DNA of 35,133 nt from a virus, in the IMG/VR virus record IMGVR_UViG_3300042889_000925, positions 1-35,133 of that record; one strand, written 5' to 3'. Position numbers and translations under genes: made by a program. The notes beneath the pieces were generated by a model. That model did no database searches. It saw nothing but the letters and a program-made list of their open reading frames with translations, and was not told the DNA's origin. Shown piece after piece: positions 23,373 through 30,857 of the stretch (position 1 is the first letter of the stretch; each line of letters opens with the position of its first letter).

Positions 23373-25930
23373 TGAATAGTGATAATTTAATTTTACGAGA
23401 AACGGACAATTTACCGTTAATAAATAAGGATGACACGTTGACAAATGCCGAAATCGATGGTAATTTCATAAACATTTATAACGATTTTGTAGCTTTAAGT
23501 CAAGCAAATGACCCAACTTTAATGTATGATGTCGATAGAAGCTATTCAATAGGTGAATTTGCTACCTATGATGGCCGTATGTGGGTATCGATTGAAGCTT
23601 CTACTGGTGTAACTCCTATAATTGGAAGTGCTGACTGGAACGATGTTTTTCCAACGGTTTTAGCACACGAAAAAAACAAAGATACAATACTAGACGAAGG
23701 CGGAACTAATGAAACTACGGTTGCTGAAATTAGAGCTTTTATAGATGCTGGGTTAACTAGTACAACTAATTTAAGTTTATCTACAAAAACAGGTACAAGT
23801 TTTAAGATTGAAAGTTCTACGGGTTCGGATGTTACTATCCCACAGGCTACAAATATAGAGGCTGGTTTACTTAATGCTGAAGATAAGGTTAAGCTAGATA
23901 ATACAAGCGGAATAAATACGGGTGACCAAACATTGATTTCTTTAAATGCTGAAGATGTCGACAATAAGGTAACTGATTTCACTACGATTAACGATACACT
24001 TTACCCAACAACGCAAGCGGTTGACACTTATATAACAGCGGTTGTGCCTGACTTAGTAGATACGTTTATTGGTGGCTTAGTAGCACAGGATTTACAAGAC
24101 GTTACAACGGTTGGTAATACAACTACTGATAACATTGAGTTTACGGGTGGTGTTGGTGTTTTATTCGATAATACATCTACATTAAGAAAGGGAACTATCG
24201 ACGCTGGTTATGGTGGTGCTAAAGGTATTGCTCAAATATGTTCAGTTGGTTATGAGTTGAAATGGGAAGCGGGTCGTTTATATGTAATGGGTGATGGTGG
24301 CACAACAATTAGAGAAGTATCTCACAATTTCACAACTACTCCTGGTGCTACAGATGACAACACAAAAGGCTTTATCGTTGGGAGTAGATGGATATTAGAC
24401 GATGGTAGCTTATACATTTGTTCAGATGTAACAACGGCGACTGCGGTTTGGACATTGCAATCTATTGATGCCGTTCCAACAGATGGAAGTAATAAGGCAG
24501 TAGAATCTAACGGAGTATTTGATGCTTTAGCTTTGAAAGTTGACACAGTTGTAGGTAGTAGATTAATTACAAGTGCTGAATCTACTTTATTAGGCAATAC
24601 AAGTGGAACAAATACAGGCGACCAAACAATATCAGATGCTACAATTACAACAACTGATATAACGACAAACAATTTCACAACTGCAAAACATGGTTTCGTC
24701 CCCAAAGGCACAAATGTAGGTAACTATCTTAAAGATGATGGAACGTGGGGAACTCCTGCAAGTGGTTCATCAGGTGGTATATGGGGCATTGCAAATTCAA
24801 GCGGTGTTTATACATATTACGCAACTTATCAATTAGCTGTAGCGGCAGCTGTAGCAGGTCAAACTATTGAAATGTTTGGCTCACAGACTGAAAGTATAGC
24901 AGACCATATATTAAAAAATGGTGTGAACATTAACTATAACGGATATATCTTAACTTTTGCATCAGGATTTAGAATGATTGACAATAGTGTGGCTTGTGAA
25001 GTTCAACTATTAAATGGTGAAATAAAAAAAGGTGTAAGCACTCAAATTGCAATTTACATAACAAATTCATCCACTATATTAAGAGGTAATGCTTTAATTA
25101 ACTCATCTTTAGCTGGAGCGGGTGGAACTGGCTCTTATGGTTATGTTGGTAGGGGGAAAATTTACGGGTTAAATTTTAAAGGTAATGATTGTGTAACCTT
25201 ATCTATTTCTGGGGACAATCTTGGCGAGGCTTATGGTATAACTGTTAATTGTACAAGTGGTTTTGCTGTATCTAGCGGAACTGTATTAATGAACTCAACA
25301 ATTAACTCAACGGGTACATCTTCAACAATATCTGGTACTACTTTAATTTCTAGTTGTGCCATTAGGTCTAACGGTGCTTCAAGTATAACATCAGCCAATA
25401 GAGTAGTTAATTGCTCAATTGTTAACTTAACATCCTCAATTATATCTGGTGACCCAAACTTAACTAGTGTGGAAAATTGTTATTTAGACGCAAGAGCAAG
25501 TTTTGTATATAATTTTGGTGCTGGTGTAGCCGACCCAACAAGTTCAGTTTTAATTGATTGCACGTTAAGGTCAGGTACTCAATATGTAAATGGATATGGT
25601 TCTGTGGGCAATTTAATTAATTGTACAGTTACAGCGGAAGCAAGTGTATGTGTAGCAAATGCCTATGGTATCTATAATGGCACTAAGTTTTATTCAAAAT
25701 TAAATACTACATCAGGTCATTGTGTTACATATCCAAATACTGGCAATAAATATATTGGATGTCATTTTGAAACTAGAAATGCAAGTGCTGTGGCTCTTTG
25801 GTCAGATGGAACGCCTACTGTGTATGCTACTAATAGTACGATTGCAAGAACAACAACTTTTAAAAGTGCAGGCATAGTAAACGGTCAAACAAATACAGCA
25901 GATGCACAAGGAAATGTAATTTTACAATAA
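23372..25930 (+). CDS. Long tail fibre / receptor-binding protein with NTGDQ repeats
   Basis: This 852-residue protein is a typical fibre. Two copies of NTSG-NTGDQT occur near residues 178-187 and 409-419, a repeat common in phage fibre shafts, and GFVPKGTNVGNYLKDDGTWG (about 434-453) is a common linker before the tip. From about 470 it becomes a repetitive beta-rich region with TIST/SSI repeats, probably a beta-helix receptor-binding tip. No catalytic residues are visible. It lies between the head and lysis genes, away from the tape measure. Three - strand frames inside it are shadows. Confidence 0.82.
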   Translation: MNSDNLILRETDNLPLINKDDTLTNAEIDGNFINIYNDFVALSQANDPTLMYDVDRSYSIGEFATYDGRMWVSIEASTGVTPIIGSADWNDVFPTVLAHEKNKDTILDEGGTNETTVAEIRAFIDAGLTSTTNLSLSTKTGTSFKIESSTGSDVTIPQATNIEAGLLNAEDKVKLDNTSGINTGDQTLISLNAEDVDNKVTDFTTINDTLYPTTQAVDTYITAVVPDLVDTFIGGLVAQDLQDVTTVGNTTTDNIEFTGGVGVLFDNTSTLRKGTIDAGYGGAKGIAQICSVGYELKWEAGRLYVMGDGGTTIREVSHNFTTTPGATDDNTKGFIVGSRWILDDGSLYICSDVTTATAVWTLQSIDAVPTDGSNKAVESNGVFDALALKVDTVVGSRLITSAESTLLGNTSGTNTGDQTISDATITTTDITTNNFTTAKHGFVPKGTNVGNYLKDDGTWGTPASGSSGGIWGIANSSGVYTYYATYQLAVAAAVAGQTIEMFGSQTESIADHILKNGVNINYNGYILTFASGFRMIDNSVACEVQLLNGEIKKGVSTQIAIYITNSSTILRGNALINSSLAGAGGTGSYGYVGRGKIYGLNFKGNDCVTLSISGDNLGEAYGITVNCTSGFAVSSGTVLMNSTINSTGTSSTISGTTLISSCAIRSNGASSITSANRVVNCSIVNLTSSIISGDPNLTSVENCYLDARASFVYNFGAGVADPTSSVLIDCTLRSGTQYVNGYGSVGNLINCTVTAEASVCVANAYGIYNGTKFYSKLNTTSGHCVTYPNTGNKYIGCHFETRNASAVALWSDGTPTVYATNSTIARTTTFKSAGIVNGQTNTADAQGNVILQ

Positions 25931-25944
25931 TAAATAAATAAATC

Positions 25945-26112
25945 ATGATAGAAATAGGACAGATAATTGCACAGTTGAAAATGACTGAAAACATGAGAAT
26001 AATAACTCAAGATTTAAACGGTAATAACGTGAAAGTCTTAGTTTGGGAAGATTTCACAGTTGAGGAACAAGCACAACTGAATGCTTGTGTTGAAATGATT
26101 AAATTGAAATGA
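25945..26112 (+). CDS. Hypothetical 55-residue protein
   Basis: An ATG at 25945 after an A/T-rich leader (AATAAATAAATC) opens a 55-codon frame that ends in ATGA overlap with the next gene. The protein contains QDLNGNNVKVLVWEDFTVEE and is acidic, of unknown function. The exact overlap and leader support it as a real gene, either fibre-associated (such as a small chaperone) or the first gene of the lysis group. Confidence 0.6.
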   Translation: MIEIGQIIAQLKMTENMRIITQDLNGNNVKVLVWEDFTVEEQAQLNACVEMIKLK

Positions 26113-26717
26113 ACAATATAAAATCAATACTTTCAGAATTACGGAAAATGAAAAATATAGCTCTAATCCTTCTATTCGTGGGGTTAGTGCTATTTTATTA
26201 TAAATCTTTAATTACGCAAGTTGTTGAAAGAAAAATAAACGACCCCGTTAAAGAGGACATTAATAACAACGTTCTAATTCAGCAAATGTTAAATAATTTG
26301 ATGTTTAAATATGGAGCTGATAGGTCATATATTTTCCAATTTAGCAATAGTATAATGTACTATGATAACACTCATAGAAATCACACTTCGATGTCCTTTG
26401 AAGTTTGCGCAAATGGGATAAGTTCAGAAGCTCAAAACTTGCAAAATTTACCTGTTTCTTTATTCCCGAATTTTCTTCAACAAGTTATGTTAGATAGAAT
26501 GATTTATTCAGATATTAAAGACATTAAAGAAACGAGTACATATATAGCACTTAATCGACAAGGAATAAAAAGCGTGTATATAGCTCCATATTTTAAGGAT
26601 GGTAAATTCGTGGCATATTTGGGCTTAGATTTTGTAAGAAATAATAATGATTGTGATTTTGATTATAAAGAATTTAAGAATTTAACAAATGAGATTGGTA
26701 ACATTTTAGTACAATAA
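26109..26717 (+). CDS. Membrane-anchored protein with GAF-like domain
   Basis: The 202-residue product has an N-terminal transmembrane helix (about 15-31, NIALILLFVGLVLFYYK), a charged stalk, then an alpha/beta domain. Segments such as ADRSYIFQFSNS, MSFEVCANG, GIKSVYIAPYF and AYLGLDF follow the order of strands in GAF-like sensor domains. GAF assignment is from pattern alone. The protein sits just before the holin candidate and endolysin, so it may tether to the inner membrane and influence lysis timing or sense membrane state. It could also be a superinfection-exclusion protein. Confidence 0.58.
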   Translation: MNNIKSILSELRKMKNIALILLFVGLVLFYYKSLITQVVERKINDPVKEDINNNVLIQQMLNNLMFKYGADRSYIFQFSNSIMYYDNTHRNHTSMSFEVCANGISSEAQNLQNLPVSLFPNFLQQVMLDRMIYSDIKDIKETSTYIALNRQGIKSVYIAPYFKDGKFVAYLGLDFVRNNNDCDFDYKEFKNLTNEIGNILVQ

Positions 26718-26732
26718 TTAATAAATATAATA

Positions 26733-26921
26733 ATGAGAGAATTGAAAAAAAGATGGAATTCGGACACGCCTGTATTTTTTAAGAAAATAATACATATAGG
26801 TATAATTTTAGGTTTAATTGGGGGTGGATTAGTAACTATTCCTGCTACTGTAACAGTTGGAACAGCTTTGATAACAATAGGAGCAACCGCAACGGCAATC
26901 AGTAAACTAACTAAAATTTAA
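26733..26921 (+). CDS. Candidate holin
   Basis: This 62-residue protein has a short basic N-terminus (MRELKKRW), then two hydrophobic spans, about 19-35 ([16 protein letters not shown]) and 39-57 ([17 protein letters not shown]), and a basic end. The size, charge pattern and place directly before an M15 endolysin gene fit a class II holin that opens the inner membrane for the endolysin. Holins are not conserved in sequence, so this rests on topology and context. Confidence 0.7.
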   Translation: MRELKKRWNSDTPVFFKKIIHIGIILGLIGGGLVTIPATVTVGTALITIGATATAISKLTKI

Positions 26922-26925
26922 GGTT

Positions 26926-27393
26926 ATGTTAACTACACAACAAGCGATAAAAAAATACGGCACTCCAAACATTACAGGAGCTGGATATTTAGAAACTATA
27001 ATTATTCCTTATCCTTTGCGAATAGCGTGGGACTTAGATACGACAACCTCAAAAGTAAGATGTCATAAACTTATCGCTCCTAATTTAAAGGCCGTATTTA
27101 ATGACTTATTAGCTCATTACGGATATGATAAGATAAAAGAACTAGGAATTGATCTTTACGGCGGTTGTTTTAATTATAGAAAGATGAGAGGTGGCTCTTC
27201 ATGGTCAAAACACGCTTGGGGTATTGCTATTGACTTAGACCCTGCGAGAAATACACTTCATGAAACTTCAAGAACTGCTAGATTTGCACGTCCCGAATAC
27301 AAACCTATGATTGATATATTTTACAAACATGGATTTATTTCACTAGGAATTGAAAAGAATATGGATTTCATGCATTTTGAGATAAAAATTTAA
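26926..27393 (+). CDS. M15-family peptidase, endolysin
   Basis: The 155-residue protein is a D-Ala-D-Ala/L-Ala-D-Glu peptidase-like domain. The zinc ligands are H96 and D103 in [12 protein letters not shown] and H150 in DFMHFEI, with a basic cluster near R85/R88 that probably binds substrate. The family cuts peptide crosslinks or stems in peptidoglycan. There is no signal peptide, so release depends on the upstream holin candidate. It ends the late unit; the terminator is 44 bp downstream. Confidence 0.9.
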   Translation: MLTTQQAIKKYGTPNITGAGYLETIIIPYPLRIAWDLDTTTSKVRCHKLIAPNLKAVFNDLLAHYGYDKIKELGIDLYGGCFNYRKMRGGSSWSKHAWGIAIDLDPARNTLHETSRTARFARPEYKPMIDIFYKHGFISLGIEKNMDFMHFEIKI

Positions 27394-27436
27394 TTATCTT
27401 TATAATTCATAATATTTTAGTTTTAGTTAATAGTTT

Positions 27437-27471
27437 AAAAGTGAGGTACTTAAAAAATAGCTCACTTTTTT
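27437..27471 (+). terminator. Terminator of the late transcript
   Basis: AAAAGTGAG at 27437-27445 pairs perfectly with CTCACTTTT at 27461-27469 around a 15-nt A-rich loop, then T residues continue to 27471. It follows the endolysin gene and precedes the next promoter by 24 bp, marking the end of the late unit. Confidence 0.78.
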
Positions 27472-27495
27472 ATTTAAAATAATTTAAATTTACTG

Positions 27496-27525
27496 TTGTA
27501 TATTAAAAAAGAGTTTGTATATTTG
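27496..27525 (+). promoter_or_regulatory. Bacteroidota-type promoter with shared leader
   Basis: TTG at 27496-27498, 19 nt, then TATATTTG at 27518-27525 matches the Bacteroidota consensus with ideal spacing. Transcription should begin near 27532, giving a short leader (ACGAAACAATAACTAAAAAA) to the ATG at 27559. The same promoter and leader are duplicated at 30161-30227. Confidence 0.8.
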
Positions 27526-27558
27526 TGGTAACGAAACAATAACTAAAAAACAAAAATT

Positions 27559-27819
27559 ATGAAAACTGAAAAAATTAACTACAGAGGTACTGAAATAAAC
27601 AAAATAGATTTCTATGAATTAGAGGATTTCTTAGAAGAAAAAGGACTTTATAAAAAAGTATTTAATAATTGTTTAAATGAAGAAAATGGTTGTGTTTATA
27701 TTTCAAATGGTTTTTTATTAGGTTTAAAAACCGAAGAAAATACACCTAATGAATGGCATCACTATTTCGTTAAACAATTAGACGGATCATTTGAATGCGA
27801 AAAATTAAATTTTAACTAA
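27559..27819 (+). CDS. Hypothetical protein, first gene of the recombination unit
   Basis: This 86-residue acidic protein, about one third charged, lies 27 nt after the predicted transcript start. It has helical N-terminal halves (FYELEDFLEEKGLYKKVF) and a beta-like segment (GCVYISNGFLLGLK). I know no family. First-gene position in an early-type unit suggests an immediate-early role such as host takeover, but there is no motif to support more. Confidence 0.65.
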   Translation: MKTEKINYRGTEINKIDFYELEDFLEEKGLYKKVFNNCLNEENGCVYISNGFLLGLKTEENTPNEWHHYFVKQLDGSFECEKLNFN

Positions 27820-27831
27820 AAATAAATAAAA

Positions 27832-28035
27832 ATGGAAGTACAAGTAGAATTTAGAGAATTAAAATTGATCTGTGAAATTGAGTTCACGGCCCCAACATTT
27901 GAGGAGGAGTATTTAAACCTTAACGGAAACTTTGAGGTTGATAGTATTAAGTTAGAAGATAGTGAGATTGATATACTAGACTTATTATTCGACAAAATAG
28001 ATTATATAAAAATGTTAATATCAGAACAATTATGA
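27832..28035 (+). CDS. Hypothetical acidic protein
   Basis: This is a 67-residue, strongly acidic protein of unknown function (FTAPTFEEEYLNLNGNF, IKLEDSEIDILDLLFDKID). It is preceded by AAATAAATAAAA, the A/T-rich start context used throughout, and its end overlaps the ERF gene by ATGA. DNA-mimic or ERF-partner roles are possible for such an acidic neighbour, without direct evidence. Confidence 0.6.
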   Translation: MEVQVEFRELKLICEIEFTAPTFEEEYLNLNGNFEVDSIKLEDSEIDILDLLFDKIDYIKMLISEQL

Positions 28036-28544
28036 AAATTTACGCAAAAATACACGAGGCAAAAAAAGAAATTGGAGTGGTAAAGAAAAATGCAAAAAAT
28101 CCACACTTCAAAAATACTTATGCCGATTTAAACGCTTTAATAGAAGCAGTTGAGCCGATACTACTCGAGAAAGGTTTAATAATGTTACAACCGATAAAAG
28201 ACGGTAAAGTATTCACTCAGATAATTGACATTGATACATTTGAAAGTGTTGAAAGTTGTATTGATTTATCGCCTAACTTAACTGCACAGGCTCTCGGAAG
28301 TCAAATAACTTACTACCGTAGGTACACGTTGCAAAGTCTGATGAGCCTTCAATCTGACGACGATGATGGTCAAAAAGCAAGCATACCAACACCAACAGTT
28401 AAAGAAATATTACAAGTTGGTTCGACTAACTTTATTCGTTGCGTAGATGCTTTAAAAGAAGGCAAGGGAACGATTGAGCAAATCAAAGCTAAGTACAATG
28501 TAAGTAGTGAAGTAGAAAAATTATTAATCGAAAAAAGTAAATAA
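28032..28544 (+). CDS. erf: ERF-family single-strand annealing protein
   Basis: The 170-residue product matches the ERF (essential recombination function) family: KNPHFKNTYADLNALI at 22-37 and the strongest signature ALGSQITYYRRYTLQSLM at 87-104, followed by an acidic SDDDDG. ERF proteins form rings that anneal complementary single strands during phage recombination and end-joining. It belongs to a recombination/single-strand module with the SSB-like protein at 29544. The start overlaps upstream by ATGA. The product is a little shorter than P22 Erf and lacks a long C-terminal domain. Confidence 0.9.
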   Translation: MKIYAKIHEAKKEIGVVKKNAKNPHFKNTYADLNALIEAVEPILLEKGLIMLQPIKDGKVFTQIIDIDTFESVESCIDLSPNLTAQALGSQITYYRRYTLQSLMSLQSDDDDGQKASIPTPTVKEILQVGSTNFIRCVDALKEGKGTIEQIKAKYNVSSEVEKLLIEKSK

Positions 28545-28546
28545 TC

Positions 28547-29047
28547 ATGGAAAATTTAAACGACATAGACAAACAAGATCAAATGCATTGGGAAAATACA
28601 CCAACGGAAAATCCATTCCATTTATCAGTAGTTACCGAAGCAACTGTTATAACACTACAAGATCATTTTGAAATGATGGTTAACGCTGTTAGAAATGGAG
28701 AACTAGACGCTTTGAGCCTATACACTATTTCTAAGGAGGTAAAAGATATAGCCGACAAAGTTAATAGAGAGGTGCAGGAACTAGCAATTGAAGAAGCTGA
28801 AAACCGTACGGAAAAAAGTTTCAAATATGGATCTAAAATGATAACTAAAATTGAAGGCCGTAGATTAATTGACTATTCAGATATTGAGGAGTGGCAAATT
28901 GCAAAGGATAATTTAAAAGAAATTGAAGACAAATATAAGCAAGTGGCACTTTCGAAAGTATCTAGTTTAGATGAAAGTACAGGCGAAGTTTTGAAACGTC
29001 CGATCATAACATTTAGTAAATCTTCAATAATGGTTAAAAATGTTTAG
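28547..29047 (+). CDS. Hypothetical recombination-module protein
   Basis: The 166-residue product is acidic and helical (LSLYTISKEVKDIADKVNRE, VQELAIEEAENR), followed by KMITKIEGRRLIDYSDIEEW and a helix of lysine and glutamate. I do not recognise the family. It is two codons from the ERF gene and upstream of the SSB-like gene, so it may be an ERF accessory or a nuclease inhibitor of the Gam type, a possibility only by position. Its last codons overlap a small membrane ORF at 29040. Confidence 0.6.
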   Translation: MENLNDIDKQDQMHWENTPTENPFHLSVVTEATVITLQDHFEMMVNAVRNGELDALSLYTISKEVKDIADKVNREVQELAIEEAENRTEKSFKYGSKMITKIEGRRLIDYSDIEEWQIAKDNLKEIEDKYKQVALSKVSSLDESTGEVLKRPIITFSKSSIMVKNV

Positions 29048-29123
29048 GATAATTTTAGGTTTTGGAATTGTAACGATAGGATATTTAATCATGAATTTTT
29101 TTATAAAATGTTTAGGATTTTAA
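29040..29123 (+). CDS. Possible 27-residue membrane peptide (MFRI type, copy 1)
   Basis: An ATG eight bases inside the previous gene opens a 27-codon frame. The product begins MFRI, then has a hydrophobic span (ILGFGIVTIGYLIMNFF). Its end overlaps the next small frame by 16 nt. The two adjacent frames share the first ten bases (ATGTTTAGGA), suggesting a duplication. It is too short for secure calling. Confidence 0.4.
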   Translation: MFRIILGFGIVTIGYLIMNFFIKCLGF

Positions 29124-29194
29124 TTATACCATGTATCGGAGTAGTGTTAATTTTACTACTCCGACACCCAAAACAACAAAAGCGTGAAAGTTAA
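29108..29194 (+). CDS. Possible 28-residue membrane peptide (MFRI type, copy 2)
   Basis: This frame starts 16 nt before the end of copy 1. It encodes MFRI, a hydrophobic span (LIIPCIGVVLILLL) and a basic tail (RHPKQQKRES), a charge pattern that suits an N-out/C-in or toxin-like membrane peptide. The middle of the frame contains the 10-bp inverted repeat 29136-29164, so the DNA may instead be a regulatory structure. The remaining gap to 29258 holds only a weak 20-codon GTG frame at 29184 and an A/T-rich leader. Confidence 0.4.
   Translation: MFRILIIPCIGVVLILLLRHPKQQKRES
29136..29164. repeat. 10-bp perfect inverted repeat
   Basis: TCGGAGTAGT at 29136-29145 and ACTACTCCGA at 29155-29164 are perfect inverted repeats around a 9-nt loop. 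The stem is GC-richer than its surroundings and lacks a downstream T-run, so a classic terminator is unlikely. It could be an RNA stability hairpin, an operator or a recombination signal. Confidence 0.6.
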
Positions 29195-29258
29195 TTTTAT
29201 ATTGATACAGCAGGAACAATTGAGGAGTATATTAACAAACAAATAATAAATAATAAAT

Positions 29259-29519
29259 ATGATTAAATTAATTAAAAAATACTTTGAATTAGGTATTAAA
29301 AAAATAGAAATTGAAACAGAAGTTTTACAAAAAATGAAAATTAATAATTTGCTTTATGAAAAAACTTTAAATAACTCAGTTGATTGGCATAATTTCAAGG
29401 CAATAGAGCAACGTATATTTAATGAAGAAAATTTAAAGTATTTGACTAATAAAACTATTTTAAATGAACAGGAAAATGTTGATTTAAATGTCTTAAAAAG
29501 ACTTGAAAATAAAATATAA
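29259..29519 (+). CDS. Hypothetical helical protein
   Basis: The 86-residue product is lysine- and glutamate-rich and helical along its whole length (IKLIKKYFELGIKKIEIETE, then NEQENVDLNVLKRLENK), with coiled-coil potential. The ATG follows AATAATAAATAATAAAT, the start context used by several genes. I know no family. Its neighbours (ERF upstream, SSB downstream) hint at DNA metabolism only. Confidence 0.58.
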   Translation: MIKLIKKYFELGIKKIEIETEVLQKMKINNLLYEKTLNNSVDWHNFKAIEQRIFNEENLKYLTNKTILNEQENVDLNVLKRLENKI

Positions 29520-29543
29520 ATAGTAATCCAATAATAAATAAAT

Positions 29544-29882
29544 ATGAATATTGAAATCAAAGGTAGAATCGTAGCAATTAATGAAACAGAGGTTAAGAGT
29601 GAAAAATTTAGTAAAAGAGAATTCAAAATAAAAACAGATGGACAATATCCTGAAATCTTTAAAATTCAAGTGACTAACGACAAATGTCCTTTATTGGATA
29701 AGTTCAAAATAAATGACAGTGTTAATGTACATTGCAACCTTAAGGGACGTGATTGGACCAACCCAACTACTCAAATAGTAAGTAACTTTGTTTCTTTAGA
29801 TGCCTGGAGAATTGAGCCAGTAACAAATGATGTTAAAGTTGAGAATACAATTTTAGAGGACCCAAAAGATTTACCATTTTGA
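29544..29882 (+). CDS. DUF3127-type single-stranded DNA-binding protein
   Basis: The 112-residue protein looks like the OB-fold DUF3127 family common in Bacteroidota phages: SEKFSKREFKIKT at 19-31, a middle strand region, NLKGRDW at 65-71 and LDAWRIE at 85-91. The end, EDPKDLPF at 105-112, is an acidic hydrophobic tip like that of bacterial SSB proteins, which recruits replication partners. This is an independent argument for SSB function. The unit also contains ERF, and the two would work together on single-stranded DNA. It is preceded by an A/T-rich leader (AATAATAAATAAAT). Confidence 0.82.
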   Translation: MNIEIKGRIVAINETEVKSEKFSKREFKIKTDGQYPEIFKIQVTNDKCPLLDKFKINDSVNVHCNLKGRDWTNPTTQIVSNFVSLDAWRIEPVTNDVKVENTILEDPKDLPF

Positions 29883-30094
29883 AGTTATTAGTAGATCAAA
29901 ACAAGTGTGACGAGGTTAGAAATAGCTTCGTTACACTTGAATTTCAACAAAGAATAATAGTAGGGTTGAAATCAAAATCTCCATTAAGGGAGAAAGTATT
30001 AGAAAGTATCAATAGAGTGACTTATAACAAATTCATTATTTATAAGATGCCTGTAAGCGAGAAAGTGTTAAATGTCTTTAAATGTTATTTATAA
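29879..30094 (+). CDS. Hypothetical basic protein, TTG start
   Basis: A 71-residue frame starts with TTG at 29879, overlapping the SSB stop as TTGA in the same way other genes here use ATGA. No ATG occurs until residue 57, so the non-standard start is needed. The protein is basic (LREKVLESINRVTYNKFIIY) and of unknown function. It ends just before the hairpin 30098-30133, and is the last gene of the recombination unit. Confidence 0.5.
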   Translation: MKLLVDQNKCDEVRNSFVTLEFQQRIIVGLKSKSPLREKVLESINRVTYNKFIIYKMPVSEKVLNVFKCYL

Positions 30095-30097
30095 TAT

Positions 30098-30139
30098 AAA
30101 ATTAACTATCTTGATAATCAGGTAGTTAATTTTTATTTT
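30098..30139 (+). terminator. 13-bp hairpin terminator of the recombination unit
   Basis: AAAATTAACTATC at 30098-30110 pairs with GGTAGTTAATTTT at 30121-30133 (one wobble) around a 10-nt loop, followed by a T-rich tail. It lies 4 nt after the stop of the 29879 gene and 28 bp before the next -33 element. Confidence 0.75.
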
Positions 30140-30160
30140 ACATTTATTTTAAATAAACAG

Positions 30161-30190
30161 TTGTATATTTAAAAAAAGTATGTATATTTG
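30161..30190 (+). promoter_or_regulatory. Bacteroidota-type promoter, second copy with shared leader
   Basis: TTG at 30161-30163, 19 nt, then TATATTTG at 30183-30190. Expected transcript start is near 30197. The leader (GGAAACAATAACTAAAAAAT) and promoter closely match those at 27496-27558, so the two units are probably controlled together. Confidence 0.8.
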
Positions 30191-30227
30191 TATCACACAA
30201 GGAAACAATAACTAAAAAATAAAGATT

Positions 30228-30446
30228 ATGAACGCAGAATTTACACAAAAAGATCAAGAGCAATTAGAAAACTTAATGATGTTTGCTAAATTAAATAACT
30301 ACATTTTAGAAACTGAAGAAGATATGAAACAATTATTAAAAGACTGGGTTAATAATGGTTTAAAATTAATGAAAAAAGTAACTGAAAATAAACAATGTAT
30401 GGATATGATGTTTGATGACTATATGACACAACAAGGTTTAAACTAA
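30228..30446 (+). CDS. Hypothetical acidic helical protein
   Basis: This 72-residue protein is the first gene of the accessory unit. It is helical and acidic (QKDQEQLENLMMFAKLNNYI) with methionines spaced through the C-terminal half (KKVTENKQCMDMMFDDYM). Function is unknown. The leader ATTATG is the same as at 27559. Confidence 0.62.
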   Translation: MNAEFTQKDQEQLENLMMFAKLNNYILETEEDMKQLLKDWVNNGLKLMKKVTENKQCMDMMFDDYMTQQGLN

Positions 30447-30481
30447 ATAAAATCAGGGGTGCGACTGTAACGCACAATATT

Positions 30482-30682
30482 ATGAATACACAATCAAAAG
30501 CCTTTCACATATATTTTAGCATAATTAGAGATATTATTGCAAATGATGAAAAAGCAAAATTAATTACAAATAAAATAGTAGATGAAATAATAGAAAGTCA
30601 TTTATTTATTTATGATACAAAAAGCATAGTAAAAACTATTGAATATTGGAAAGAAGTAAAAGAACAAATCAATAAACTTTAA
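30482..30682 (+). CDS. Hypothetical protein
   Basis: This is a 66-residue helical protein of unknown function (FHIYFSIIRDIIANDEKAKL). A short GTGCG/CGCAC hairpin (30459-30475) lies immediately before its ATG and might slow or protect translation, though five pairs are weak. No motif is visible. Confidence 0.58.
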   Translation: MNTQSKAFHIYFSIIRDIIANDEKAKLITNKIVDEIIESHLFIYDTKSIVKTIEYWKEVKEQINKL

Positions 30683-30694
30683 AAACTAGAAATT

Positions 30695-30856
30695 ATGAAA
30701 ACTTTAAGAATTAGCAAAACAATTTTTCCAAAAGATAAGCCGAAAGATTTTAACGAGTGGGCAATGTACTTTTGGGGATTATATGGTAAAGAAATGGAAA
30801 GACAAAAAAATATTAAAAACTGGGACAGAAATACTTACACAATTAAAACAAAATAA
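30695..30856 (+). CDS. Hypothetical 53-residue protein
   Basis: A 53-codon frame lies between 30682 and the ATG at 30858, filling what would otherwise be a gap. The protein has an internal aromatic segment (FNEWAMYFWGLYGKEMER). It is preceded by ACTAGAAATTATG, similar to other starts. Because the +1 frame at 30783 could use an ATG inside it, I treat the 30695 frame as real and the downstream ATG as the next gene's start. Confidence 0.52.
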   Translation: MKTLRISKTIFPKDKPKDFNEWAMYFWGLYGKEMERQKNIKNWDRNTYTIKTK

Positions 30857-30857
30857 G

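Noticed and set aside
23897-24640. CRISPR-like or transposon-like repeats
   Set aside because: The two NTSG-NTGDQT copies are protein repeats in a fibre gene, with no regular spacing or further copies.
23566-24711. Long - strand open frames (138 and 129 residues) inside the second fibre gene
   Set aside because: They lie fully within a well-supported + strand fibre gene, have no start context or promoter, and show low-complexity valine/serine runs typical of the antisense of Thr/Asn-rich repeats.
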